Assembly: GCA_902810075.1 (NCBI GenBank)
Contig: LR778135.1
Span: forward strand, 124,001 to 188,000
Direction of reading: 5' to 3'
Source of the DNA: Ruminococcaceae bacterium BL-6
GTDB lineage: Bacteria; Bacillota; Clostridia; Oscillospirales; Acutalibacteraceae
DNA length: 64,000 nucleotides
Positions 8,106 through 16,897 of the stretch are shown here, one piece after another. The translations under genes and the position numbers were made by a program. The notes under the pieces were generated by a model that was not told the origin of the DNA, ran no database searches, and saw only the letters and a program-made list of their open reading frames with translations. The number at the start of each line of letters is the position of its first letter. Position 1 is the stretch's first letter.

Positions 8106-11100
8106 ATGAAAAAAAATCGTGTTCCAATCATTTCCTTTCTTCTGTCCGTCTGCCTGTTGCTCTCGGCGTTCACGCCGCTGGCAAGAGCGGAAGAAGGACA
8201 AAAAGAAGGAGAGCAGACAAAAGTTCCGTTTGAATTCATTACGGACCTGAAGCTGGAAGACGCGGAAGGCAATGATCTTTCAAAAGAAACAGATGTCAGC
8301 AAGGAAAGTGAAGTCCGCATAGACTGCGACTATCGAATACCGGATGAGGTGGATGTAGACCCGGACATCTCCTATTACATCACGACTATCCCGAAACAGA
8401 TTGTCAGCAAGAATATCAAAGAAATCCCTTTAAAAGATGGGGATGAAAATCAGTTCGCCACGATTCGCGTTGACGATCAGGGCGTGACCACCATTCAATT
8501 TACAAGCTATGCAGTGGAACTGTCGCAGCTGACCGGAAACTTTTATATCAATACGAAGTTTGACAAGGCGAATATCGGAAACGGGGAAGAAGAAAAAATC
8601 GAGTTTGACACCATCGCCAAGACGGTTACGGTCCATTTCAAGCAGGACGACACCACTTCGATTTCAAAGAAGGGGGAGCTTGAGGATGACGGGAACGTCC
8701 TGTGGACGGTGACGGTCACGCCGGGCGAAGTGGCACTGGACAATGCCGTTCTGACGGATAAAATCGAAGGGAAACAGGAATATGTGGATGATTCCTTTAC
8801 CATTGACCCCAACCCTTACGATCCCGATCCCGCCCTTAAGGGTCTTACGACTCCCGCCGAAGCAGGGGGAACGCTGAAATATCAGTTCCCGGAAAAAATC
8901 CAAGGCCAGGTTTATACTATCAAGTACAAAACACACCCGACCACGGTGCTGGGCACTACTTTGAAAAATACCGCGAAATTGGAGTATGGCAAAGAGACAG
9001 ACCGCAAGACCCTTACCGACGATGCAACGGTGACAATAGACAAAAAACTGATTTCCAAAAGCGGGGAGTTTGTAAAAGACGGCTCTGTATATAAAAAGCT
9101 GAACGACAAGTATCTTATCTTGTGGACGTTCAAAGTGAATAAAAGCGGAGAAACTTTGAACGACGCCGTGCTTTCCGACACGCTCCCGGCGGGGCTGACG
9201 CTGGTGGAGAATAATCAAACCTATCCTATCAAGAATAATGAAACGGTCATTCCGGAAGGTTCGGGAGAAGGGGAATATTCTTATACAGTCGGCAAGCCAG
9301 ACGAACCGACGGAGTTCGAGTACCAGTTCCAAGCAACAATTTCAGAACAGCACATCATCACATTCTATACCACGGTCGACGACGAGCGCTATTTTGAACA
9401 TAATCATTCCGCTATTACAAATACGGCGAAGCTGACGGTACAAAACGGTGAGAAAACAGAGACTTCTTCCGGTGGAGCTACCGTGGAAGGCAGCGGCAAC
9501 ACGGTCATCCAGAAAGACAGCGACAAAGACAGCGACAGCACGGGCTACGACGCGAAAACGCACCGCATCCACTGGAAGATTACCGTAAACTGGAGCAAGA
9601 GAACGCTCAATAATGTGGTTGTGACGGATGATATTCCAATCGGGCAGAAATATGTGGAGGATTCCGCAAAGATCAGCCCTACCGACGATGAAATCACAAA
9701 TGCAGGATTTTCGTATACAGCGACCGATGGCGACACGAAAAAAACCGGCACGCTGACCTATACGTTCCCGGAGACGATCGACAAACCCTATACGATCACC
9801 TTCGATACCGAAGCGACGGACCCCGCCGAATGGGCGGACAACGGCACAAATGACTACAAAAACGCCGCGTCGCTGACCGTCGACGGCATCTACGCCGGGA
9901 AGGGCGACGCGAAGCAGCCCGTGGACAGCAAGGTGCTGAGCAAGTCCGCGCTGGATTCCGAGTATGATTATGTCAACCGCATCATTACCTGGAAGATTCT
10001 GGTCAACGAATACGGGACCACGCTGACCGATGCCGTCGTGTCGGATCACATCCCGCTGGGCCTGAAATATGTGGAAGGCTCCGCAAAGACCGACCCCGAA
10101 GCGGGCGGCAGCTTTTCTTATGCGGCGGCCGGGCAGGACGAGAAAGACAAAACCGGGACGCTGACCTATACGTTCCCGAAAACAATCGAGAAAGCTTATA
10201 CCGTCACGTTCCAGACTAAAGTGACGGATGAAAAGCTGTTCGCAAAGAACGGCGAGGTTAAAATCAAGAACACGGCGTCGCTGACCAGCACGGAGCATCC
10301 GGACCCGGTCACGGCGGATGGCACCGCGACCATCCAAAACACCATCGTGGACAAAAACGGCGTTTACGATTCCGATGTCAGCAAGGATACGATCGACTGG
10401 CAGGTCGGCATCAACTCCAATCAGATCACGCTCAAGGATATCACGCTGACCGACGAATTGCCGGCAGGGCTGAAGCTCGACGAGAGCACCCCGGTCCAGC
10501 TGTTTCTTCGGACGCTGAGCAAAGACGGAAGTTTGACTTTGGGAAAACAGGTCACGAGCCCCAAAGTGGCTGTGGCGGCCAGCGTGGATGAGCATACAAA
10601 GCTTCAGACCGTCACCTTTACCATTCCCGGCACCATTTCGGATGCGTATCTGCTGACCTTCAGCACGAAGATCACGGATCCCACGAAAAAAGACTTTTCG
10701 AATACCATCCAATTCAAGGGAGAAGGCGCATACAATACCAGCGGCAATACCGGAATCAATATTTCCAGCCAGGATTCCGGCGGCAGCGCAAGCGGCAAAA
10801 CCGGCAGCGTCACCATCTATAAAGTAGATGAGAACGGAAATCCGCTGACCGGCGCGAAATTCCAGATCCTTTACAACGGCAAGGTATTCCGCTCCGCGGA
10901 TGAGGCGGTCGTTACAGACAACAAATTTGTCTTTAATAAGCTGAAATTCAAGCGTGTCTATCAGATTCAGGAAGTTTCCGCACCGAAAGGATATCAGCTT
11001 GACAGCACTCCGCTTTCGTTTACATTGACGGCGGGAACGGAGGAAACGGAAAATGCCAGCTACAACTTCATCAATACAAAGACCAAAAACCCTGGCCACG

Positions 11101-11441
11101 GCGGCGGAGGCGGTGGAGGCGGCGGATGGGATCCCCACGTGCCGGAGCAGGTCATCCCGTCTTCGTCCGTTCCGGAATCCTCGGCTCCGGAATCTTCGCA
11201 GGAACCCACCGAATCGATCGGCGATGAGGGCACGCCGATCGGTGGGATTTCCTCCGCACCTTCCGGCGCCCCGGGCGGCACGGAAAAGATCGGCGGCGAC
11301 GGTACCCCGAAGGGCGGATTGGGCGTCAAAACCGGAGACGATCCGGTCCTTCCGGTGGTCCTTTCTTCCCTGATGGCCGTCAGCGCCCTGTTATTCTTTG
11401 TGGTGGCGTATCGCAAGCCAAAAACCAAAAAGAAAAAATAA
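8106..11441 (+). CDS. Large cell-surface protein with repeated isopeptide/Cna-like domains
   Basis: Product of 1111 aa. Signal peptide at residues 1-28 (basic start, hydrophobic core, ARA cleavage-like site). The mature part has four or five related blocks of 110-150 residues, each with a WTVTV/WKITV start, a LTDKI/VTDDIPIG turn, a GTLTYTFPETI strand and a TYTITF-like end, similar to collagen-binding/DUF11-type stalk domains. One SpaA/Cna-B domain follows (GSVTIYKVDENGNPLTGAKF ... NFINTK), then a Gly-run, a Ser/Pro/Glu-rich wall-spanning linker and a C-terminal sorting-like signal: GVKTGDD, hydrophobic helix, Lys/Arg tail. A canonical LPXTG is absent. Start ATG 8106 has GGAGG upstream; the frame also opens at 8049 without a ribosome site. 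Probably an adhesin or pilus-like surface fibre. Confidence 0.85.
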   Translation: MKKNRVPIISFLLSVCLLLSAFTPLARAEEGQKEGEQTKVPFEFITDLKLEDAEGNDLSKETDVSKESEVRIDCDYRIPDEVDVDPDISYYITTIPKQIVSKNIKEIPLKDGDENQFATIRVDDQGVTTIQFTSYAVELSQLTGNFYINTKFDKANIGNGEEEKIEFDTIAKTVTVHFKQDDTTSISKKGELEDDGNVLWTVTVTPGEVALDNAVLTDKIEGKQEYVDDSFTIDPNPYDPDPALKGLTTPAEAGGTLKYQFPEKIQGQVYTIKYKTHPTTVLGTTLKNTAKLEYGKETDRKTLTDDATVTIDKKLISKSGEFVKDGSVYKKLNDKYLILWTFKVNKSGETLNDAVLSDTLPAGLTLVENNQTYPIKNNETVIPEGSGEGEYSYTVGKPDEPTEFEYQFQATISEQHIITFYTTVDDERYFEHNHSAITNTAKLTVQNGEKTETSSGGATVEGSGNTVIQKDSDKDSDSTGYDAKTHRIHWKITVNWSKRTLNNVVVTDDIPIGQKYVEDSAKISPTDDEITNAGFSYTATDGDTKKTGTLTYTFPETIDKPYTITFDTEATDPAEWADNGTNDYKNAASLTVDGIYAGKGDAKQPVDSKVLSKSALDSEYDYVNRIITWKILVNEYGTTLTDAVVSDHIPLGLKYVEGSAKTDPEAGGSFSYAAAGQDEKDKTGTLTYTFPKTIEKAYTVTFQTKVTDEKLFAKNGEVKIKNTASLTSTEHPDPVTADGTATIQNTIVDKNGVYDSDVSKDTIDWQVGINSNQITLKDITLTDELPAGLKLDESTPVQLFLRTLSKDGSLTLGKQVTSPKVAVAASVDEHTKLQTVTFTIPGTISDAYLLTFSTKITDPTKKDFSNTIQFKGEGAYNTSGNTGINISSQDSGGSASGKTGSVTIYKVDENGNPLTGAKFQILYNGKVFRSADEAVVTDNKFVFNKLKFKRVYQIQEVSAPKGYQLDSTPLSFTLTAGTEETENASYNFINTKTKNPGHGGGGGGGGGWDPHVPEQVIPSSSVPESSAPESSQEPTESIGDEGTPIGGISSAPSGAPGGTEKIGGDGTPKGGLGVKTGDDPVLPVVLSSLMAVSALLFFVVAYRKPKTKKKK

Positions 11442-11454
11442 GCCTTGCGCTTTC

Positions 11455-11495
11455 GGGCGCGGCGGGATTTTTCCCCGCCGCGCCCGCTTGCTTTT
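11455..11495 (+). terminator. Terminator after the surface protein
   Basis: Twelve-base-pair GC stem (11455-11466 with 11474-11485), 6-7-nt T-rich loop, then GCTTGCTTTT. Confidence 0.8.
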
Positions 11496-11676
11496 CTCCC
11501 TGCTTTCTTCTATAATTGATGCATCTGTTTTTGGAAAATGGCACACTGCGGAGGAGATTCCCTTGCGGGGAGCAAAGCGGCAGAGCCCCCTTTTTTCGGC
11601 CCGAAGTCCGTTTCATCAGCGGCGGGCGGCTGAAAAGCTTTAAGAATAGCAGGAAATTTTGATAGGAGTGAAAAGG

Positions 11677-12168
11677 ATGCATCCGATGAGAAGAAAAGAC
11701 CGCATGATCGGGGAAGACGAGGCGTATGAACTGCTGAAAAACTGCGAGTACGCGGTGATGTCCACCGTCAACGCCGAGGACGGGGCGCCGTACGGCGTGC
11801 CGGTTTCCCACGCGGTTTCGGGCCGCTTCGTCTTTGTGCACTGCGCGCTGGAGGGCCAGAAGCTGGACAACATCAAAAAGGACCCGCGCGTCTGCCTGAC
11901 CTGTGTGGGGCACACGCAGCTTGACCCTGCCGCGTACAGCACGGACTACGAGTGCGCCGTCATGAACGGCCGCGCGGAAGTGGTGACGGACCGCGAACAG
12001 AAGATCGCCGCTCTGCGCATCATCTGCGACAAATTTGCGCCGATGGAATCCCGGGAGAGCTTCGACCGTCAGATTCAGCACGGCGTCGACCGCACGCTGA
12101 TCCTGAAAATCTCGATCGATGAAATCAGCGGAAAAGCCAGGCGCGTGCTTTTCGGGAAAAACGGATAA
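11677..12168 (+). CDS. Pyridoxamine 5'-phosphate oxidase-like (flavin-binding split-barrel) protein
   Basis: A 163-aa protein of the PPOX/NimA-like class: MRRKDRMIGEDEAYELL start, Y.V.STV..DG.PYGVPVS core and FVFVHCALEGQKLDNIKKDPRVCLTCVG, the FMN-binding split-barrel signature. NimA relatives reduce nitroimidazoles; others are general flavin or F420 reductases or heme-binding proteins, so the substrate is unknown. ATG 11677 is chosen because TAGGAG (11663-11668) lies 8 nt upstream; a TTG at 11659 precedes that site. It stands as a single gene between two promoter/terminator regions. Confidence 0.85.
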   Translation: MHPMRRKDRMIGEDEAYELLKNCEYAVMSTVNAEDGAPYGVPVSHAVSGRFVFVHCALEGQKLDNIKKDPRVCLTCVGHTQLDPAAYSTDYECAVMNGRAEVVTDREQKIAALRIICDKFAPMESRESFDRQIQHGVDRTLILKISIDEISGKARRVLFGKNG

Positions 12169-12178
12169 ACCGTTTCCC

Positions 12179-12207
12179 TTGCGAACGCCAAAGAAATGAT
12201 TTATAAT
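12179..12207 (+). promoter_or_regulatory. murI promoter
   Basis: TTGCGA (12179-12184), 17-nt spacer, TATAAT (12202-12207). The 60-nt leader contains a perfect 10-bp hairpin CCGCTTCCGG/CCGGAAGCGG (12227-12236 with 12245-12254) immediately before GGGAGG of murI, which might tune translation. Confidence 0.7.
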
Positions 12208-12270
12208 GATGGCGCTTAAAAATGAACCGCTTCCGGCGGCCTCACCGGAAGCGGAAAGGGAGGTTGTTTT

Positions 12271-13068
12271 ATGTTGAATTCAAAAGGCCCGATCGGCGTG
12301 ATCGATTCGGGAGTCGGAGGACTTACGGTGGCGCGCGAGATTCAGAAGATGCTCCCGGGGGAGGACATCCTCTATTTTGGCGACAGCGCAAACTGCCCTT
12401 ACGGGAACAAAACGGGAGAGGAGATCACGGGGCTGAGCGTAAAAATGCTCCGGTTCCTCGGGGGACGCGGCGTCAAGGTCGTGGCGATTGCATGCAATAC
12501 CATTTCCACCCTTGTGGAAGTGCTGGCCCCGAAATTCGATTTCAGGATCATCGGCATCATTGAGCCCGCGGCGAAATCCGTCGTGCGCTCCGGCCTGAAA
12601 AAGGTCGGTCTGATCGCGACGGAATTCACGGTTTCCTCGGGCGCTTATGAAAAGCTGATCCACAAGTTCGACCCGTCCGTGGAAGTGATCGGCAAGGGCA
12701 GCCCGCTTCTGGCGGGAATGATCGACGGCGGCGATTTCGGCAGCAAAGCCGTTGATGCCGAAATCAAAACCGAGGTGGACAACATCCTTTCGAGGGGAAA
12801 GGTTCAGCATGTCATTCTCGGCTGCACGCATTATCCCATCGTGGAGGACAGCTTCCGCCGCTGCTACCCGGACATTCAGTTTATCAACCCCGCTGTGGAA
12901 CAGGCCAACGCCGTGCACAGCTATCTTGCGGAGAACAACGCTCTGTCCGGCCAAAAGAGCGGCGGCTCCTTCTCCATCTGCACTTCGGGCGACCCGCAGG
13001 TCTATGCCAATGTTGCAAAGCGGATCGGCATGTCCGACCCGACGTCGCTGGAAAAAATTGCACTTTAG
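12271..13068 (+). CDS. murI: Glutamate racemase
   Basis: Interconverts L- and D-glutamate without cofactor; D-Glu goes into peptidoglycan. The 265-aa product has all family marks: DSGVGGLTV near residue 12, ACNT with catalytic Cys75, and GCTHYP with the second catalytic Cys and a His. GGGAGG lies before ATG 12271, with a hairpin just upstream. In this window it stands next to gltS and gdhA, so it joins a glutamate-centred neighbourhood, but it has its own promoter. Confidence 0.96.
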   Translation: MLNSKGPIGVIDSGVGGLTVAREIQKMLPGEDILYFGDSANCPYGNKTGEEITGLSVKMLRFLGGRGVKVVAIACNTISTLVEVLAPKFDFRIIGIIEPAAKSVVRSGLKKVGLIATEFTVSSGAYEKLIHKFDPSVEVIGKGSPLLAGMIDGGDFGSKAVDAEIKTEVDNILSRGKVQHVILGCTHYPIVEDSFRRCYPDIQFINPAVEQANAVHSYLAENNALSGQKSGGSFSICTSGDPQVYANVAKRIGMSDPTSLEKIAL

Positions 13069-13465
13069 GCTTGTTTGATCCATAAAAAACGGCGCGATTT
13101 AACAAAACAGGCCCTTTGACGGTTCAAACGAGGTCTGGCACAAAAGAGCTTCTTCATCGTTTCGCCCCGCCCTGCGGCGCTGACCGGGTCCCTGCATTTC
13201 CTGCGGAGCCCGGGGCCCGCGGGGCGGGGCTTTTCCCGGCTTTCCGGGGGAAAACGCATCCTTTCGGGGTTCGGGCAGATTCCCCTAAATTCGGCATAGG
13301 CACGTCTCCGCTTTTGAAATCGCTTGCGCATGTTGTATGAATAATTTACACTGAAAAAAATATTTTTATAAAGCTTTTGCATTTCTTGTATTTTTTTGTT
13401 ATATTTTGAAAACGCAGTGCGATACTTAAGACTACCAAAAATTATATTGTAGGAGGAGACGGTTT
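13069..13465 (+). promoter_or_regulatory. murI-gltS intergenic region: GC hairpins and gltS promoter
   Basis: No convincing gene in 397 nt. Two GC-rich hairpins are visible, 13207-13230 followed by TTTT (possible late terminator of murI) and 13231-13254. The gltS promoter is TTGCAT (13377-13382), 17-nt spacer, TATATT (13400-13405) in an AT-rich stretch, leaving a 60-nt leader with AGGAGGAG before ATG 13466. Confidence 0.6.
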
Positions 13466-14656
13466 ATGTTAGAAGTAAAACTGGACCTGTACCTGGCGGC
13501 CGGTATCGGCGCCATCGTGTACTGGCTGGGGATCTGGATGGTGGACCATATCAGGTTCTTCAAAAAGTACTGTATCCCGGCCCCTGTGGTCGGCGGCCTG
13601 GTCTTTGCGCTGCTGAACACGATTTTTGCCGCGGCCGGCGTGATGCAGATCACTTTTGACGGCACACTGCAGGATTTCTTCATGCTGGCGTTCTTCACCA
13701 GCGTCGGGTTCACGGTCAGCTTCCCGCTTCTGAAAAGCGGCGCGAAATCCATTCTGATCATCCTGGGCCTGTCGATCGTGATGATCTTTCTGCAGAACTT
13801 CCTCGGCGGCGGCATCGCGTCGGCGTTCGGCCTGGATCCCCGGCTTGGCGTTGCGGCGGGCTCCACGGCCCTGATCGGCGGTCCCGGCACGGCGGCTGCG
13901 TTCGGCAAAGTAATGGATCAAATGGGCATTGAGGGCGGCTCCACGGTCGGCATGACCGCCGCTATCTTCGGGCTGGTCTTCGGCTCCATTCTGGGAGGCC
14001 CCACTGCAACAAGGAGAATCAGACAGTATCATCTGAAATCCAGTGAAACGCCGGAAGAGGCCGATGGCGATAACGAAGGGGAAGCCTTCAAGAGCACCTC
14101 GGTTAAATTTGTACAGGGCTTTATGTGGCTGGCCATTGCCTACGGCCTTGGCACGATCGTTTCCAAATGGCTGACGGATACCACACATATCACATTCCCC
14201 GGATACATCGGCGCGATGCTGGTCGCTGTTGTGATCCGCAATGTTCTCGATGCGAGCCATAAGAACTTTCCGGCGGAAGAGATCGACACCCTCGGAAATG
14301 TATTCCTGAACCTGTTCCTTGCGATGGCCATGATGAGCCTGAAGCTGTGGCAGCTGGTCAACCTGGCTGGGCCTCTGATCATCATTCTCGTTGCACAGAT
14401 CGTCCTGATGTTTGCCTTCTCCTATTTCGTTGTGTTCAACGTCATGGGCAAGACTTACAACGCGGCGGTTCAGACGGCCGGTTTCATCGGCTTCGCGATG
14501 GGCGCTACTTCCAACGCGATGGCGAACATGCAGGCGATCACCCGCGAGTACGGCCCCGCGAGAGAGGCTTACTTCGTAATCCCCATGGTCGGCGGTATGT
14601 TCATCGACTTCTTCAACGCGACGTTCATCACCCTCTTCCTGAACTGGTGGCATTAA
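13466..14656 (+). CDS. gltS: Sodium/glutamate symporter
   Basis: Imports glutamate with Na+. At 396 aa it matches the GltS family in length and shows its hallmarks: about ten hydrophobic helices, IPAPVVGGL in the first half, and the re-entrant signature STALIGGPGTAAAFG with an inverted counterpart GFAMGATSNAMANM in the second half. A hydrophilic cytoplasmic loop (near residues 190-210, EEADGDNEGEAF) separates the two halves. It has its own promoter and lies 288 nt upstream of gdhA, giving an uptake-plus-deamination pair that feeds the hydroxyglutarate fermentation genes further along. Confidence 0.95.
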   Translation: MLEVKLDLYLAAGIGAIVYWLGIWMVDHIRFFKKYCIPAPVVGGLVFALLNTIFAAAGVMQITFDGTLQDFFMLAFFTSVGFTVSFPLLKSGAKSILIILGLSIVMIFLQNFLGGGIASAFGLDPRLGVAAGSTALIGGPGTAAAFGKVMDQMGIEGGSTVGMTAAIFGLVFGSILGGPTATRRIRQYHLKSSETPEEADGDNEGEAFKSTSVKFVQGFMWLAIAYGLGTIVSKWLTDTTHITFPGYIGAMLVAVVIRNVLDASHKNFPAEEIDTLGNVFLNLFLAMAMMSLKLWQLVNLAGPLIIILVAQIVLMFAFSYFVVFNVMGKTYNAAVQTAGFIGFAMGATSNAMANMQAITREYGPAREAYFVIPMVGGMFIDFFNATFITLFLNWWH

Positions 14657-14722
14657 AAGCCCCGGTTTCGGGCGGCGGAGATTCGAACAATTATATTCTT
14701 TATAATTTAGATATTTTACATA

Positions 14723-14751
14723 TTTAAATTAGACGCAATCATTGGTATAAT
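14723..14751 (+). promoter_or_regulatory. gdhA promoter
   Basis: TTTAAA (14723-14728), 17-nt spacer, TATAAT (14746-14751), followed by a leader of almost 200 nt before gdhA. The leader has no feature I recognise. Confidence 0.55.
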
Positions 14752-14944
14752 AGAAAGGAAGTGGGCAAGGGTTGCGAAGCGCCGGAGCGAACGGACGGCT
14801 TCGCAATCCTGTCCATTGCCGTTCGGCACAATCCAGAAAAATTTCGCCGGAGAACGGATGATTCCAGAAGCCGATTTCCTTTCAGTTTTGTCTGCAACAG
14901 TTTTCTGATTGGATATAAAAATTTTTTATGGAGGTCTTATTATT

Positions 14945-16294
14945 ATGAGCGAGTATGTCAACAGAGTTCTGGCCGAACTCAAGCAGAAGAATCCGAATGA
15001 ACCCGAATTCCTGCAGACCGCGGAAGAAGTTCTCTCTTCTCTGGCGCCGGTGGTGGATCGTCACCCCGAGTATGAGAAGAACGCCCTTCTGGAGCGCATG
15101 GTCGAGCCGGAGCGCACGATCGAATTCCGTGTAACCTGGGTGGACGATGCCGGAAAGACCCATGTCAACCGCGGCTATCGTGTTCAGTACAACGGAGCGA
15201 TCGGGCCTTACAAGGGCGGCCTTCGCTTTCATTCCTCCGTCAACCTTTCCATCATGAAGTTCCTCGGATTCGAGCAGACCTTCAAGAACAGCCTGACCAC
15301 ACTGCCCATGGGCGGCGCAAAGGGCGGTTCCGATTTCGATCCGCGCGGAAAGAGCGACGCGGAAGTCATGCGTTTCTGCCAGGCCTTTATGACAGAGCTG
15401 TATCGTCACATCGGGCCCGATGTTGACGTGCCGGCAGGCGACTTGGGCGTCGGCGGCCGTGAAGTCGGCTTCCTGTATGGCCAGTATCGCCGTATCCGCG
15501 GCGCCTTTGAAAACGGCGTCATCACTGGCAAGGGCCGTTCCTTCGGCGGCAGCCTGATCCGCCCCGAAGCGACCGGGTTCGGCGCGATCTACTATGTAAA
15601 CGAAGTGCTCAAGCACGAGAATGACACGATCAAGGGCAAGACCTTTGCGGTTGCCGGCTTCGGCAACGTTGCATGGGGCGCCGTCACCAAGATCGCACAG
15701 CTCGGCGGCAAAGCGGTTACTCTGTCCGGACCGGACGGCTACATTTACGATCCCGACGGAATTACCACGAAGGAAAAGATCGATTACATGCTCGAAATGC
15801 GTGCGAGCGGACGCGACAAGGTTAAGGATTATGCCGATAAGTTCGGCGTCAAGTTCTTCCCGGGCGAAAAACCGTGGGGTGTCAAGGCCGATATCATGCT
15901 GCCCTGCGCGACCCAGAATGACGTTGATCTGGAAGAGGCCAAGAAGATCGTTGCGAACGGCATCAAGTACTACATCGAAGTAGCCAACATGCCTACCACG
16001 AACGAGGCTCTGGCTTACCTGCTGAAGCAAAAGAACATGGTCGTCGCTCCTTCCAAGGCTGTAAACGCCGGCGGCGTTGCCGTATCCGGCCTTGAAATGT
16101 CCCAGAACAGCGAGAGGATTTCCTGGAGCGCGGAAGAAGTCGATGAGAAGCTGCACGGCATCATGAAGAATATCTATGATTCGTCCGTTGCCGCTTCCCA
16201 GGAATACGGGCTGGGCTACAACCTTGTTGCCGGCGCCAATATCGCCGGATTCAAGAGGGTTGCCGATGCAATGCTCGCTCAGGGAACATTCTGA
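14945..16294 (+). CDS. gdhA: Glutamate dehydrogenase (hexameric, E. coli GdhA type)
   Basis: Reversible oxidative deamination of glutamate to 2-oxoglutarate and ammonia with NAD(P). Product of 449 aa, the usual size for the GdhA group. Substrate site motifs GPYKGGLRFH and LTTLPMGGAKGGSDFDP contain the catalytic lysines; the dinucleotide fold is FAVAGFGNVAWGA. ATG 14945 follows GGAGG; an upstream in-frame ATG at 14909 lacks one. Codon usage is strongly biased (many GGC/AAG), as expected for a highly expressed catabolic gene. In this context it probably runs toward 2-oxoglutarate, the entry of the hydroxyglutarate pathway. Coenzyme preference cannot be read with certainty. Confidence 0.96.
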   Translation: MSEYVNRVLAELKQKNPNEPEFLQTAEEVLSSLAPVVDRHPEYEKNALLERMVEPERTIEFRVTWVDDAGKTHVNRGYRVQYNGAIGPYKGGLRFHSSVNLSIMKFLGFEQTFKNSLTTLPMGGAKGGSDFDPRGKSDAEVMRFCQAFMTELYRHIGPDVDVPAGDLGVGGREVGFLYGQYRRIRGAFENGVITGKGRSFGGSLIRPEATGFGAIYYVNEVLKHENDTIKGKTFAVAGFGNVAWGAVTKIAQLGGKAVTLSGPDGYIYDPDGITTKEKIDYMLEMRASGRDKVKDYADKFGVKFFPGEKPWGVKADIMLPCATQNDVDLEEAKKIVANGIKYYIEVANMPTTNEALAYLLKQKNMVVAPSKAVNAGGVAVSGLEMSQNSERISWSAEEVDEKLHGIMKNIYDSSVAASQEYGLGYNLVAGANIAGFKRVADAMLAQGTF

Positions 16295-16897
16295 TTTCCT
16301 TCTTTCGTAAGAAACGGTCGGAAACAGATTTCAGGCGGCAAATGGCAGACAATGTCCTTTCTTTTCCGCGCCAGGCTCCCCCTTGGTGTAGTCCTTTTTA
16401 GGGAAAGATTCCGTGACGAGATAAGCCGGAAGAACGCTTGATGAAAGACAGGACCTGTGGAAAATTCCCGCAGGTCCTGTCTTTTTTGCGGCCGTTCAGA
16501 GCGGATCGGCCTGCCCCGGGCCTTGAATGAAATCCGCCGTTTCGCAGGGCTCCGAACGGACATAGCCGGGCCGTTTTGGGAAAAGAATACAATTTCATTC
16601 AGAATCCTTCATCTTTTCGCTGATCCGGTTTGACGGGCAGTTGATTTTGTGGGCAGTTATGCTATAATAAATAAAAATGGCGCAGTGTAATTATTGATTT
16701 ATGAAAATCGGCGTCCGCCCGGCTGGGAATTCCCGGGCGGCGGTCATCCCACGGATTCAGCCGGAGGGCGGCAAGCAGAAAGGGCATCCAGCGGAGAAGG
16801 ACGGGGGATGAATGTCAGGGCTGGGGAACGGTAAAAGGCAGCCGGAAAAGGGGGATGAGATCACCGGCGGAAAAAGAAACGGAGAAATGGCTGGAAA
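16295..16897 (+). promoter_or_regulatory. gdhA-sensor kinase intergenic region with long structured leader
   Basis: No gene seen in 603 nt. It holds the gdhA terminator, then a promoter TTGATT (16641-16646), 16-nt spacer, TATAAT (16663-16668), then about 220 nt of leader before the kinase. The leader has a strong hairpin near 16713-16740 (CCGCCCGG / CCGGGCGG type) and long purine-rich runs with GGGGGATG and GGAGAAGG. I cannot match it to a known riboswitch. Confidence 0.55.
16447..16487 (+). terminator. gdhA terminator
   Basis: Eleven-base-pair stem GACAGGACCTG / CAGGTCCTGTC (16447-16457 with 16471-16481) followed by TTTTTT. Confidence 0.9.

Noticed and set aside
13116..13340. 74-codon open frame between murI and gltS
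   Set aside because: Pro/Arg/Gly-rich composition across GC hairpins, no ribosome site, no family signal.
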